A stretch of 64,000 nucleotides of DNA from JALYLC01 sp963743275 (lineage in GTDB: Bacteria > Actinomycetota > Thermoleophilia > Gaiellales > JALYLC01). A program made the translations under genes and the position numbers. A model generated the notes under the pieces. It did no database searches and had not been told where the DNA came from. It saw only the letters and a program-made list of their open reading frames with translations. The stretch lies in the NCBI GenBank assembly GCA_963743275.1, contig CAVUPB010000008.1, forward strand, positions 310,001 through 374,000, given 5' to 3'. Below, in pieces: positions 25,775-34,283 of this stretch; the first letter of the stretch is position 1; every line of letters starts with the position of its first letter.

Positions 25775-26242
25775 CTACGTGAAGATGATCTGCCCTCCGC
25801 CGGCCTGTGCGTAGAACTCGCCGACGGTGATGATGTCGTCGACCTGGTCGATGAAGTCCTCGCGCGTCAGCTTGAACATGTCGACCGACGCCTTGCAGGC
25901 ATAGAGGCCGGCGCCGGAGTCGGAGATCATCTCGATGAACTCCGGGATCGGCGGGATGTCGAGCCCCTCCATCGCCTTCTCGAGCTGGTGCGTGACGATC
26001 GCGCTCATCCCGGGGAGGCCGCCGAGCCAGGTCGCCAGGTGCAGGCCGGGGTTGCCGACCGTGGCCGCCTTGATGTGGTCGTGGCGCTTGCGGCTGATCG
26101 CGTCCATGCCGAAGAACGTGAAGAAGAGGTTGGCCTCGATCCCCTCCATGCGCGCGCCGTTGGCCATGATGAGGCCGGGGTAGACACCCTCCAGCGAGCC
26201 CTTCGAGATGATGATCGAGACCTTCTCGATCTGGTCGCTCAT
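25775..26242 (-). CDS. DsrE/DsrF-like sulfur-carrier protein (DsrE2 type)
   Basis: 155 residues from ATG 26242 with a strong GGAGG site. The DsrE fold is visible from KVSIIISKGSLEGVYPGLIMANGARM to GLYACKASVDMFKL, where the single Cys sits at the position that carries persulfide sulfur in DsrE2-like proteins. The central FFGMDAISRKRH and HLATWLGGLPGMSA are typical of the 'peroxiredoxin-like' DsrE2 group. It likely hands sulfane sulfur to or from the TusE/DsrC-like protein encoded 8 bp upstream. It is the last gene of a three-gene operon with an SQR-like flavoprotein. Confidence 0.87.
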   Translation of the reverse strand: MSDQIEKVSIIISKGSLEGVYPGLIMANGARMEGIEANLFFTFFGMDAISRKRHDHIKAATVGNPGLHLATWLGGLPGMSAIVTHQLEKAMEGLDIPPIPEFIEMISDSGAGLYACKASVDMFKLTREDFIDQVDDIITVGEFYAQAGGGQIIFT

Positions 26243-26250
26243 CACGCCTC

Positions 26251-26568
26251 CTAGATGCAGCCGTGGGGCTTGGGGATGCCGCCGATCTTGGCGGCGAGCT
26301 TGGCCGGGCCCTTGGGGAAGAGCTGGTAGAGCTCCTTGATCGCGACGCCCGAGCTCTTGCCGAGGCTGCGGATGCTGGGCGCCTGGCCGTCGCGCAGATA
26401 CGCGTCGCGCATGAACCGCACGACCTGCCAGTGCCGGTCGGACAGCTCGGCGATGCCGTTGTCGCGGGCGATCTCCGCCGCGATCTCCTCGTTCCACTGG
26501 GTCGCGTCGGTGAGGAATCCCTCGCCGTCGACGTCGACGGCGGCACCGGCGATGGTGGCGGTGGTCAT
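26251..26568 (-). CDS. tusE: TusE/DsrC-family sulfur relay protein with a single C-terminal cysteine
   Basis: 105 residues. DLSDRHWQVVRFMRDAYLRD-like sequence (ELSDRHWQVVRFMRDAYL) and the swinging arm LFPKGPAKLAAKIGGIPKPHGCI define the DsrC/TusE family. The penultimate Cys (GCI) is present. The second DsrC cysteine, expected about 11 residues earlier, is replaced by Ala (KLAAK), so the protein cannot form the intramolecular disulfide/trisulfide of true DsrC and is a TusE-like carrier. Its ATG overlaps the stop of the flavoprotein gene (ATGA), so it is coupled to it. Confidence 0.9.
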   Translation of the reverse strand: MTTATIAGAAVDVDGEGFLTDATQWNEEIAAEIARDNGIAELSDRHWQVVRFMRDAYLRDGQAPSIRSLGKSSGVAIKELYQLFPKGPAKLAAKIGGIPKPHGCI

Positions 26569-27806
26569 GCGTGCTCCTTCTCGTGATGGCGGAGCTGCGC
26601 GCCGATGCCCGGGATGTCGCGGCCGGGGAGCAGCGCGTGCCAGTAGAGCGACTGGAAGAGCAGCTTGCCGAGGTGGTTCGCGCGCGACTCGCGCATGAGC
26701 GGCAGCGGGCCGAGGTGCTCGAGCGGGTAGCGCCCGGGCAGCGGCTCGACCTCGTAGTTGAAGTCGATCAGGAGGGCCTTGCCGAAGCCCGTCTCGACGA
26801 AGCAGTTGGCGTGGCCGTCGAACGAGCCCTCGAGCGGCTGCTTGGCGAGGAAGCGCCGGATGTTGGCCGTGAGCGTGTCGGCCTCGAAGTGCGTGACCGA
26901 GCCGGCCTTCGACGTCGGGAGGTTGGCGGCATCGCCGATCGCGAAGATGTTCGCCGCGGCCTGCGTCTGGAGCGTGTGCGGATCGGCCCGCACGAACCCC
27001 GTGTCGTCGCCGAGGCCGGGCGAGCGATCGACGTAGGCGGCGCCGGCGTGCAGCGGAACGGTCACGAGCAGGTCGAAGCGCTCCTCGCGCTCGTCGTAGC
27101 TGCGGAGCACGCCCGACCCGCCGTCGACCGAGCCGGTGTTGAACTCGGTCACGAGCTCGATGTGCTTCGCGGCGAGCAGGCCGGAGAGCATGTCCGAGGC
27201 GGCCGGCTTGGTGAAGGCGCCGTCGAGCGGCGTGACGTAGACGATCTCGCTGCGGTCGCGGATCCCGCGCTCGGTCAGGTACCAGTCGGCGAGGAACGCG
27301 AACTCGAGGGGCGCGACCGGGCACTTGATCGGCATGTCGACGGGGTTCACGACGAGGCGCCCGCCGGCGAAGCGCTCGAGAGCGGCGGCGAGCGCCGTCG
27401 CCCCCTCGGCCGTGTAGAACGGGAAGACCGTCTCGAGCCAGCCGTCGCCCGTCAGGCCCTCGGTCTCCTCGGGGACGAGCCGCGCGCCCGTGGCCACGAT
27501 CAGGACGTCGTAGCCGACGACGATGCCGTGGCCGAGATGCACCTCGCTGCACGCGGGGTCGACGCCCTCGACGTCGGCCTCGATCGCGTGCACGTCGCGG
27601 TGGTACTGCCGCTGCCGTGAGCGCACGAGATGCTCGGCGTCGGCGAGCCCGAACGGCACGAACAGGAGCCCCGGCTGGTAGACGTGGTCGTCGTCGCGGT
27701 CGATGACCGTGATCTCGGCCTCGTCCGGCGAGTAGGCCCGGCGCAGGCGATTGGCCATGATCGTGCCGCCGGTGCCGCCCCCGAGGATGACGATGCGGTG
27801 AGCCAT
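26565..27806 (-). CDS. FAD/NAD(P)-dependent oxidoreductase, sulfide:quinone oxidoreductase-like
   Basis: 413 residues from ATG 27806. The N-terminal Rossmann motif is IVILGGGTGGTIMANRLRR, and the second FAD motif NIFAIGDAANLPTSKAG is near residue 300. Two cysteines resemble those used by sulfide:quinone oxidoreductases, one in MPIKCPVAPLEF and one in GHANCFVETGFG. The C-terminus (LLFQSLYWHALLPG) is amphipathic, fitting a monotopic membrane enzyme that reduces quinone. I infer oxidation of sulfide or a related sulfur donor; an NDH-2-like role is possible. It is first gene of the operon with tusE and the DsrE-like gene. Confidence 0.85.
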   Translation of the reverse strand: MAHRIVILGGGTGGTIMANRLRRAYSPDEAEITVIDRDDDHVYQPGLLFVPFGLADAEHLVRSRQRQYHRDVHAIEADVEGVDPACSEVHLGHGIVVGYDVLIVATGARLVPEETEGLTGDGWLETVFPFYTAEGATALAAALERFAGGRLVVNPVDMPIKCPVAPLEFAFLADWYLTERGIRDRSEIVYVTPLDGAFTKPAASDMLSGLLAAKHIELVTEFNTGSVDGGSGVLRSYDEREERFDLLVTVPLHAGAAYVDRSPGLGDDTGFVRADPHTLQTQAAANIFAIGDAANLPTSKAGSVTHFEADTLTANIRRFLAKQPLEGSFDGHANCFVETGFGKALLIDFNYEVEPLPGRYPLEHLGPLPLMRESRANHLGKLLFQSLYWHALLPGRDIPGIGAQLRHHEKEHA

Positions 27807-27862
27807 GCCCTGATCGTGCCGCGCCGCCGCGCCGCCGCCATCGGGAGTGAGCCGTCCGATCT

Positions 27863-27879
27863 CTACGGGTTTTCCGTAG
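27863..27879. promoter_or_regulatory. Dyad between the sulfur operon and osmC-cyd operon
   Basis: CTACGG-GTTTT-CCGTAG is a perfect 6-bp inverted repeat almost in the middle of the 129-bp divergent intergenic region, 56 bp from both start codons. Its placement is right for one regulator acting on both operons. I cannot name the regulator; response-regulator (LuxR/NarL-type) sites have this general form. Confidence 0.5.
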
Positions 27880-27935
27880 GGGCGTTGCGTGCGGACGCCG
27901 TTGCGAACTCCACGGGGGTGCGCGACGCTCGGAAC

Positions 27936-28418
27936 ATGAGTACCAGCAGCGCACACGATGGCGGGTTGCGGGCCAGTGCCCGCTCGCTCGGCGGGTCGCT
28001 CCGTCAGGAGGTCGTCATCGACGGCGGCCGGCACACGCTCTTCACGGACGAGCCCGAGCATCTCGGCGGGGAGGACACCGGCCCGGCGCCGCACGAGCTC
28101 TTCCCGGCGGCGCTCGCCTCGTGTGTGGCCACCACGGTTCAGATGTACGCACGCGCGCGCAGCTGGGACATCGGGGACGTGCGCGTCGACGTCGACTACG
28201 ACCACCGCTCGACGCCGCGTCGCTTCGCGATCGTCCTGCACCTCGACCGGTCGCTCACGCGCGAACGCGCCGAGCGCCTCACCAAGGTCGCCGAGGGCTG
28301 CCCGGTGCGGCGCGCGATCGAGAGCGGGATCGTGTTCGAGGAGCGGGTCGTGCTCGACGGGAAGCGCCGCGTGGCCGCGGTCCCCGCAACCACCGGCGCC
28401 GAGCGCGGGCGCGCGTGA
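27936..28418 (+). CDS. OsmC-family protein
   Basis: 160 residues from ATG 27936. The family pattern is clear: GPAPHELFPAALASCVATTVQMYARARSW carries the first Cys, and RLTKVAEGCPVRRAIESGI the second. The pair forms the thiol peroxidase site of OsmC/Ohr-like proteins, reducing organic hydroperoxides, or possibly reacting with persulfides. The stop overlaps the cydA GTG (GTGA), so it is the first gene of an osmC-cydA-cydB-cydD-cydC operon. Placement beside sulfur-transfer genes hints at a thiol/persulfide role rather than osmotic response. Confidence 0.87.
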   Translation: MSTSSAHDGGLRASARSLGGSLRQEVVIDGGRHTLFTDEPEHLGGEDTGPAPHELFPAALASCVATTVQMYARARSWDIGDVRVDVDYDHRSTPRRFAIVLHLDRSLTRERAERLTKVAEGCPVRRAIESGIVFEERVVLDGKRRVAAVPATTGAERGRA

Positions 28419-29812
28419 GCAACCTCGACCTCGCGCGCTGGCAGTTCGGCGTCACGACGGTCTACCACTTCCTGTTCGTCCCGATCACGATCGGCATCAC
28501 GTGGTTCGTGGCCGTGTTCGAGACGCTCTGGTACCGGCGCCGCGACGAGCATCACCTGCGGCTGACGCGCTTCTTCGGCAAGCTGATGCTCATCAACTTC
28601 GCGATCGGCGTGGTCACGGGGATCGTGCAGGAGTTCCAGTTCGGCATGAACTGGAGCACCTACTCGCGCTACGTCGGCGACATCTTCGGCGCACCGCTCG
28701 CGATGGAGGCGCTCGCCGCGTTCTTCCTCGAGTCGACGTTCCTGGGGCTGTGGATCTTCGGCTGGGGCCGGCTGTCCGCGCGCCTCCACCTCGTGATCAT
28801 CTACGCGGTCGCGTTCGGATCGACGCTCAGCGCGTTCTTCATCCTCGCCGCGAACTCCTGGATGCAGCACCCGGTCGGCTACACGATCAATGCGGCCACG
28901 GGCCGGGCCGAGATGACGTCGATCGGCCGCGTCCTCACCAATTCGACGCTGCTCTACGCCTTCCCGCACACGATCGGCGCCGCCCTCATGACGGCCGGGA
29001 TGATCGTCGCGGGCATCGCGGCGTGGCACGTCGCACGCGGCTCGCACGTCGAGATGTTCGCGCCTGCGCTGCGTCTCGCGCTCCCGGTCGTGTTCGTCGC
29101 CGCGATCGCGACGACGCTCATCGGCCACGCCCAGGCGCAGCTCATGACCGAGCAGCAGCCGATGAAGATGGCTGCCGCCGAGGCGCTCTACACGACGCAG
29201 AAGGGCGCGCCCTTCTCGCTCTTCGCCGTGGCGCCGTTCGAGCACAATCCCACGCGCTCGACGTTCGACATCACGATCCCGCACGGACTCTCGATCCTCT
29301 CGAGCAACTCGTGGAACGGCAACGTGGAGGGGATCAACGACCTCAATCGCGACTACCGGGCGAAGTACGGACCGGGCGAGTACGCCCCCGTCGTCGGCGT
29401 CACCTACTGGACGTTCCGGATCATGACCGGTATCGGCTTCCTCGCCGCGGCGATCTCCGGGTTCGGGCTGTGGCTGCTCTGGCGGCGCCGGCTCGAGGCG
29501 TCGCGCCGGTACCTGCGCATCCTCACGCTCGCGATCGCCCTGCCCATCCTGGCGAACGCCGCCGGCTGGATCTTCACCGAGATGGGACGCCAGCCTTGGG
29601 TCGTGCAGGGCCTGCTGAAGACATCGGACGCCGTCTCGCCGAGCGTATCGGCGTGGGAGGTCGGCCTCACACTCGCCGGCTTCACGCTGCTCTACGGCGT
29701 GCTCGCGGCCGTCGACGGCTGGCTCATGTTCCGCTACGCGCGGAGCGCCCCCGCCGATGCGCCCGATCCCGATGCGCCCGACCCTGCCCGCGAACTCTCG
29801 ATGGCGTACTGA
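28415..29812 (+). CDS. cydA: Cytochrome bd ubiquinol/menaquinol oxidase subunit I
   Basis: 465 residues from GTG 28415. Haem ligands and family motifs are visible: RWQFGVTTVYHFLFVP (His for b595), TLLYAFPHTIGAALM (His), QQPMKMAAAEALY (Met region) and AGWIFTEMGRQPWVVQGLL (the GRQPW quinol motif). The length and the short loop after this region put it in the short-Q-loop class. It oxidises quinol and reduces O2 to water with low sensitivity to sulfide, NO and cyanide. It is coupled to osmC upstream, and cydB follows after 12 bp. Confidence 0.95.
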   Translation: MSNLDLARWQFGVTTVYHFLFVPITIGITWFVAVFETLWYRRRDEHHLRLTRFFGKLMLINFAIGVVTGIVQEFQFGMNWSTYSRYVGDIFGAPLAMEALAAFFLESTFLGLWIFGWGRLSARLHLVIIYAVAFGSTLSAFFILAANSWMQHPVGYTINAATGRAEMTSIGRVLTNSTLLYAFPHTIGAALMTAGMIVAGIAAWHVARGSHVEMFAPALRLALPVVFVAAIATTLIGHAQAQLMTEQQPMKMAAAEALYTTQKGAPFSLFAVAPFEHNPTRSTFDITIPHGLSILSSNSWNGNVEGINDLNRDYRAKYGPGEYAPVVGVTYWTFRIMTGIGFLAAAISGFGLWLLWRRRLEASRRYLRILTLAIALPILANAAGWIFTEMGRQPWVVQGLLKTSDAVSPSVSAWEVGLTLAGFTLLYGVLAAVDGWLMFRYARSAPADAPDPDAPDPARELSMAY

Positions 29813-29824
29813 GGAGCCCGGAGA

Positions 29825-30913
29825 ATGCACACCGGCTACTGGCATCTCGAGGTCCTCTGGTTCGCGCTGATCGCGATCCTCTGGATCGGCTACTTCGTGC
29901 TCGAGGGCTTCGACTTCGGCGTCGGGATCCTGTTGCCGTTCCTGGCCAGGGACGATGCCGACAAGCGGGTCATGATCAACACGATCGGCCCGGTCTGGGA
30001 CGGCAACGAGGTCTGGCTCCTGACCGCCGGCGGCGCCACGTTCGCCGCCTTCCCCGGCTGGTACGCGACGCTGTTCTCGGGCTTCTATCTCGCGCTCTTC
30101 CTCATCCTCGTCGCGCTGATCGTGCGAGGCGTCGCCTTCGAGTACCGCGGCAAGCACGACTCGCCGCGCTGGCGCGCATGGTGGGACCGCGCGATCTTCG
30201 CCGGCTCGGCTCTGCCCGCCCTGCTCTGGGGCGTCGCGTTCGCCAATTTCATCCAGGGCGTCCCGATCGACAAGAAGGGCGAGTTCACCGGCACGCTCCT
30301 GACGCTGCTCAATCCCTATGCGCTCGTCGGCGGCCTCACCTCGCTCGCCGTCTTCACGCTGCACGGCTCCATCTACCTCTCGCTCAAGACGAAGGGCGAC
30401 GTGCTCGCCCGCGCCCAGGCCGTGGCGCGCCGGCTCTCGCTCGTCACCGCGGTGCTCGTCTTCGGGTTCCTGCTCTGGACGTACCTGAACGCGGTCGACG
30501 CCAACGAGAGCGGAATCGTCCCGGGCGGCATCCCGCTGTCGGCGCTCGGACTCATGATCGCGGTGCCGTTCCTCGTGCGCGCCGGGCGCGATGGGCTCGC
30601 GTTCACCGCGACGGCGTTCTCGATTGCGCTCGTGACGCTGACGATCTTCCTGAACCTCTACCCGCGCGTGCTCGTGTCGTCGACCGACAAGGCCTACAGC
30701 CTCACGATCTGGTCGACGAGCTCGACGCACTACACGCTCGTCGTGATGACGATCGTGGCGCTTGCGCTGACGCCAGTCGTGCTCCTGTACCAGGGCTGGA
30801 CGTACTACGTCTTCCGCCACCGCATCGGCCGCGACGACCTCGCGCCGCTCAAGAGCCCGATCGACCTGCTCGCCGGCCACGGCAAGCAGCCGCACCCGAC
30901 GGCCGGCGACTGA
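29825..30913 (+). CDS. cydB: Cytochrome bd oxidase subunit II
   Basis: 362 residues, the usual CydB length, with about nine membrane segments. The N-terminus (WFALIAILWIGYFVLEGFDFGVGILLPFLA) and NEVWLLTAGGATFAAFPGWYATLFSGFYLALFL are diagnostic. It pairs with CydA in the membrane and holds the dimer interface. A GGAG-type site precedes the ATG. It lies 12 bp after cydA and is followed 9 bp later by cydD, the standard actinobacterial cydABDC order. Confidence 0.95.
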   Translation: MHTGYWHLEVLWFALIAILWIGYFVLEGFDFGVGILLPFLARDDADKRVMINTIGPVWDGNEVWLLTAGGATFAAFPGWYATLFSGFYLALFLILVALIVRGVAFEYRGKHDSPRWRAWWDRAIFAGSALPALLWGVAFANFIQGVPIDKKGEFTGTLLTLLNPYALVGGLTSLAVFTLHGSIYLSLKTKGDVLARAQAVARRLSLVTAVLVFGFLLWTYLNAVDANESGIVPGGIPLSALGLMIAVPFLVRAGRDGLAFTATAFSIALVTLTIFLNLYPRVLVSSTDKAYSLTIWSTSSTHYTLVVMTIVALALTPVVLLYQGWTYYVFRHRIGRDDLAPLKSPIDLLAGHGKQPHPTAGD

Positions 30914-30922
30914 CCCGCGGCG

Positions 30923-32601
30923 ATGCGGCCCGTCGACCGGCGACTGCTGCGCGCCTCGCCCGCGGCGCGGCGATTCCTGCGTCGCGTGCGTCCCGCTGGG
31001 TGTCGCGACCGCGATCGCGATCGTGGCCCAGGCGACGCTGCTCGGGCGGATCGTCGACGACCTGTTCCTCGGGCACCGCGACCTCGCCGCCGTCACCCCT
31101 GCGCTCGCGCTGCTTGCGGCGCTCGCGGTCGCCCGCGGCCTGCTCGCGTGGGCGTTCGAGGCGGCCGGCCACCTGACCGCGAGCGCGACGGCGCCGTGCG
31201 TTGCGCCGGCGGCTCGTGCGCCACGTGCTCGTCGATCGCCCCGGCGATCCCGCGACGGCGAGCGGCGACGTCGCGACCGCCGCCGTCGGCGGCATCGACG
31301 CGCTCGACCCCTACTTCTCGCGCTATCTGCCCCAGCTCGTGCTCGGCGGCGTCGTGCCGATCGTCATCCTCGTGCGCGTCGGGACGCTCGACCTCCTGTC
31401 CGCGGTCGTCATGGCCGCGACGGTGCCGCTGATCCCGGTCTTCGGGATCCTCGTCGGGCGGGCGACCGAGGATCGGGCCCGCGCCCGCTATGCCGCACTC
31501 GCGCGTCTCTCGAGCCATTTCCTCGACGTCGTGCGCGGCCTGACGACGCTGCGCGCGTTCAACCGCAGCGCGCTCCAGGCCGAGCGGCTCGCGGAGAGCG
31601 GTGAGCGCTACCGCCGCGAGACGATGGGCACGCTCCGGATCGCGTTCCTCTCGGCGCTCGTGCTCGAGCTCGCCGCCACGCTCGGCACGGCGATCGTGGC
31701 CGTCGAGATCGGCATCCGCCTCGATCACGGCGGCATCGGACTCGCGCCCGCGCTGACGATCCTCGTGCTCGCCCCGGAGCTGTACGCGCCTCTGCGGAGC
31801 GCCGCCGCGCAGTTCCACGCCAGCGCCGACGGCATCGCCGCGGCTGCGCACATCCTCGACCCGCTCGAGCGCTCGGCAGCGCTCGCGCCGGCGGGGAGTG
31901 GCGCGCCGCTCGATCCACGCGACGTCCCCGTGCGGCTCGAGCGCGTGTCGTTCGCCTATCCGGGGCGCGAAGGTCGCGTTCTCGACGACGCATCGCTCGC
32001 CATTGCGCCCGGGGAACGTGTCGCGCTCGTGGGCCCGAGCGGCGCGGGCAAGAGCACGATCGCGCGCCTGCTGCTGCGCTTCGACGAGCCCGCCGCGGGG
32101 CGCCTGCTCGCCGGTGGCACCGACCTCTGCGACGCGGATCCCGACGCCTGGCGGCGCCGCCTCGCATGGATGCCGCAGCGGCCGCACCTGGCTGCAGGCA
32201 CGATCGGTGACGCGATCCGCCTCGGCGCCCCCGCTGCGCCCATCGCGGCCGTGGCCGATGCCGCGCGGCGCGCGGGCGCCGAGGCCTTCATCGCGGCCCT
32301 GCCCGACGGCTACGCCACGTGCGTCGGCGATGGCGGCGACGGCCTCTCGGCCGGCCAGATCCGCCGCATCGCGCTCGCGCGCGCACTGCTGCGGGACGCC
32401 TCGCTGCTGCTGCTCGACGAGCCGACGACGAACCTCGATCCGGAGAGCGCGGAGGTCGTGGCGCGGTCGCTCGAACAGCTGCCGCGCACGGCGTCGATGC
32501 TCCTGATCACGCACGACGAGGCCCTCGCGCGGCGCGTCGGCGACCGCATCGTCCGCATTTCCGGTGGCAGGATCGTCACGGGCGCGGAGGCGCGCGTGTG
32601 A
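30923..32601 (+). CDS. cydD: ABC transporter CydD, two frameshifts
   Basis: Starts MRPVDRRLLRASPAARRFL, then shifts frame at about 30975-30981 to VPLGVATAIAIVAQATLLGR and again at about 31191-31196 to RALRRRLVRHVLVDRPGDPA. From there it is intact to the stop: membrane domain, Walker A GPSGAGKST, signature LSAGQIRRIALARALL and Walker B LLLLDEPTT. Each shift is mended by removing one base, giving about 559 residues. With CydC it exports glutathione or cysteine-type thiols needed for cytochrome bd assembly. Its stop overlaps the cydC start (GTGA). Confidence 0.88.
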
Positions 32602-34273
32602 TCGCAGACCGTCATCCGCTCGTGCGCGTGTCGCGGCTCGCCCAGCAGCATGCGGGCCGCCTCGCGCTCGGCATCGCCCTCGGCTCGCTCGCCATCGCGG
32701 CCGGCATCGGCCTGATGGCGACTTCGGGATACCTCATCTCGCGCGCCGCGCAGCGCCCTCCCATCCTCGAGCTCGGCGTCGCGATCGTCGGCGTGCGCTT
32801 CTTCGGCGTCTCGCGCGGCGTCCTGCGCTATCTCGAGCGTCTGGCGTCGCACGATGCGGCGCTGCGCGCGCTCGCGACGGTGCGCGCGCGCCTCTTCGCG
32901 CGGCTCGAGCCGCTCGTGCCCGGCGGTCTGCCGGGTCTGCGCACAGGCGACCTCCTCGGTCGCTTCGTCGCCGACGTCGACGCGCTCCAGGGTCTCTACC
33001 TGCGGGCCATCGCGCCGGCGGCGGTTGCGCTGCTCGCCGGCTCGATCGCGGTCACCGTGGCCGCCATCGCGCTTCCCGCGGCCGGCCTCGTGCTGGCAGG
33101 CTTCCTGCTGCTCGCAGGCGTGGCGGTCCCGCTCGCGGGCGTCGCCGTCACCCACGCGGCCGTACGCCGCGAGGCGCCGGCCCGCGCCGAGCTCACCGCC
33201 GAGCTCCTGGATGCGCTCGCGGCCGCGCCCGAGCTCGTCGCCTACGGCGCGGCCGGCGACGCTGCCGCGCGCCTGGAGGCGGCCGATCGGTCGCTCGGCC
33301 CGCGCCCGCCGGCGCACGGCGCTCGTCGCCGCTGTCAGCGAGGCCACCGTGACCGCGCTCGCCATGCTCGCCGCCGTCGCCGTTCTCGTGGTCGCGGCGC
33401 CGGCCGTCCACTCGGGCGCTCTCGCGGGCGTCGAGCTCGGCATGCTCGCCCTGCTCGTCGCTCGCCGCGTTCGAGGCCGTGCGGCCGCTGCCGGCCGCGG
33501 CCGAGCAGCTGATCGCGGGAGCCAGCGTGTCGCGGCGCATTCTCGAGCTCACCGACCGCGACGCACCGGTGCAGGATCCCGCCCGCCCCCGCCCGCTCGC
33601 CGGTCCCGGCCATCTCGAGCTCCGCGGCGTTGCGATGCGCTATTCGCCGGGCGCGCCGCGGGTGCTCGACGGCGCCGACCTGGACATTCCGGCGGGAGCG
33701 ATCGTCGCGCTGGTGGGCCCGAGCGGCGCGGGCAAGACGACGATCGCAAGCCTGCTCGTGCGCTTCCGCGATCCCGACGAGGGGGCAGTCCTCCTCGACG
33801 GGCACGACCTGCGCGAGTACGCGCAGGCCGACGTGCGCCGCGTGGTCGGGCTCGCCGGCCAGGAGGCGCACCTCTTCCCGACGTCGATCCGCGAGAACCT
33901 GCGTATCGCGCGTCCGGCGGCCGGCGATGCCGAGCTCATCGACGCCCTGCAGCGCGCGCGTGCCTGGAGCTGGGTCTCCTCGCTCCCCGAGGGTCTCGAC
34001 ACGGAGGTCGGCGAGGAGGGCGCCCGCGTCTCGGGCGGCGAGCGTCAGCGTCTCGCGCTGGCGCGCGCGCTGCTCGCCGATGTCCGCCTGCTCGTCGTCG
34101 ACGAGCTCGACGCCCACCTCGACGACGATACGGCCGAGGCGCTCGTCCGCGATCTGCTCGGCGCCGCCCGGCTGGCCGGCCTCGGCGTCCTCCTCATCAC
34201 CCACCGCCCGATCGCCCCCGAGCTGATCGACCACATCGCCGTCGTCCGCGATGGGCGGATCAGCCCGGGGTAG
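32598..34273 (+). CDS. cydC: ABC transporter CydC, two frameshifts
   Basis: GTG start at 32598 (VIADRHPLVRVSRLAQQHAG), coupled to cydD. The membrane domain has GYLISRAAQRPPILELGVAIVGVRFFGVSRGVLRYLER, typical of CydC. The frame shifts near 33305-33311 (to RRTALVAAVSEATVTAL) and near 33455-33461 (to LAAFEAVRPLPAAAEQL). The ATPase part is intact, with Walker A GPSGAGKTT, signature VSGGERQRLALARALL and Walker B LLVVDELDAHLD. Removal of one base at each site gives about 558 residues. All functional motifs survive, which argues for sequence errors. Confidence 0.88.
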
Positions 34274-34283
34274 TCCTCGCGGT

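Noticed and set aside
23181..26546. Very long antisense ORF over the GGDEF-EAL gene
   Set aside because: It is a product of high GC in the third codon position. The translation is low-complexity and Arg/Glu-rich with no domain, while the plus strand encodes an intact GGDEF-EAL protein.
30923..33512. Programmed frameshifting in cydD/cydC
   Set aside because: No slippery heptamer or downstream structure is apparent, the breaks are four in number and the same kind occurs in unrelated genes, so sequence insertion is simpler.
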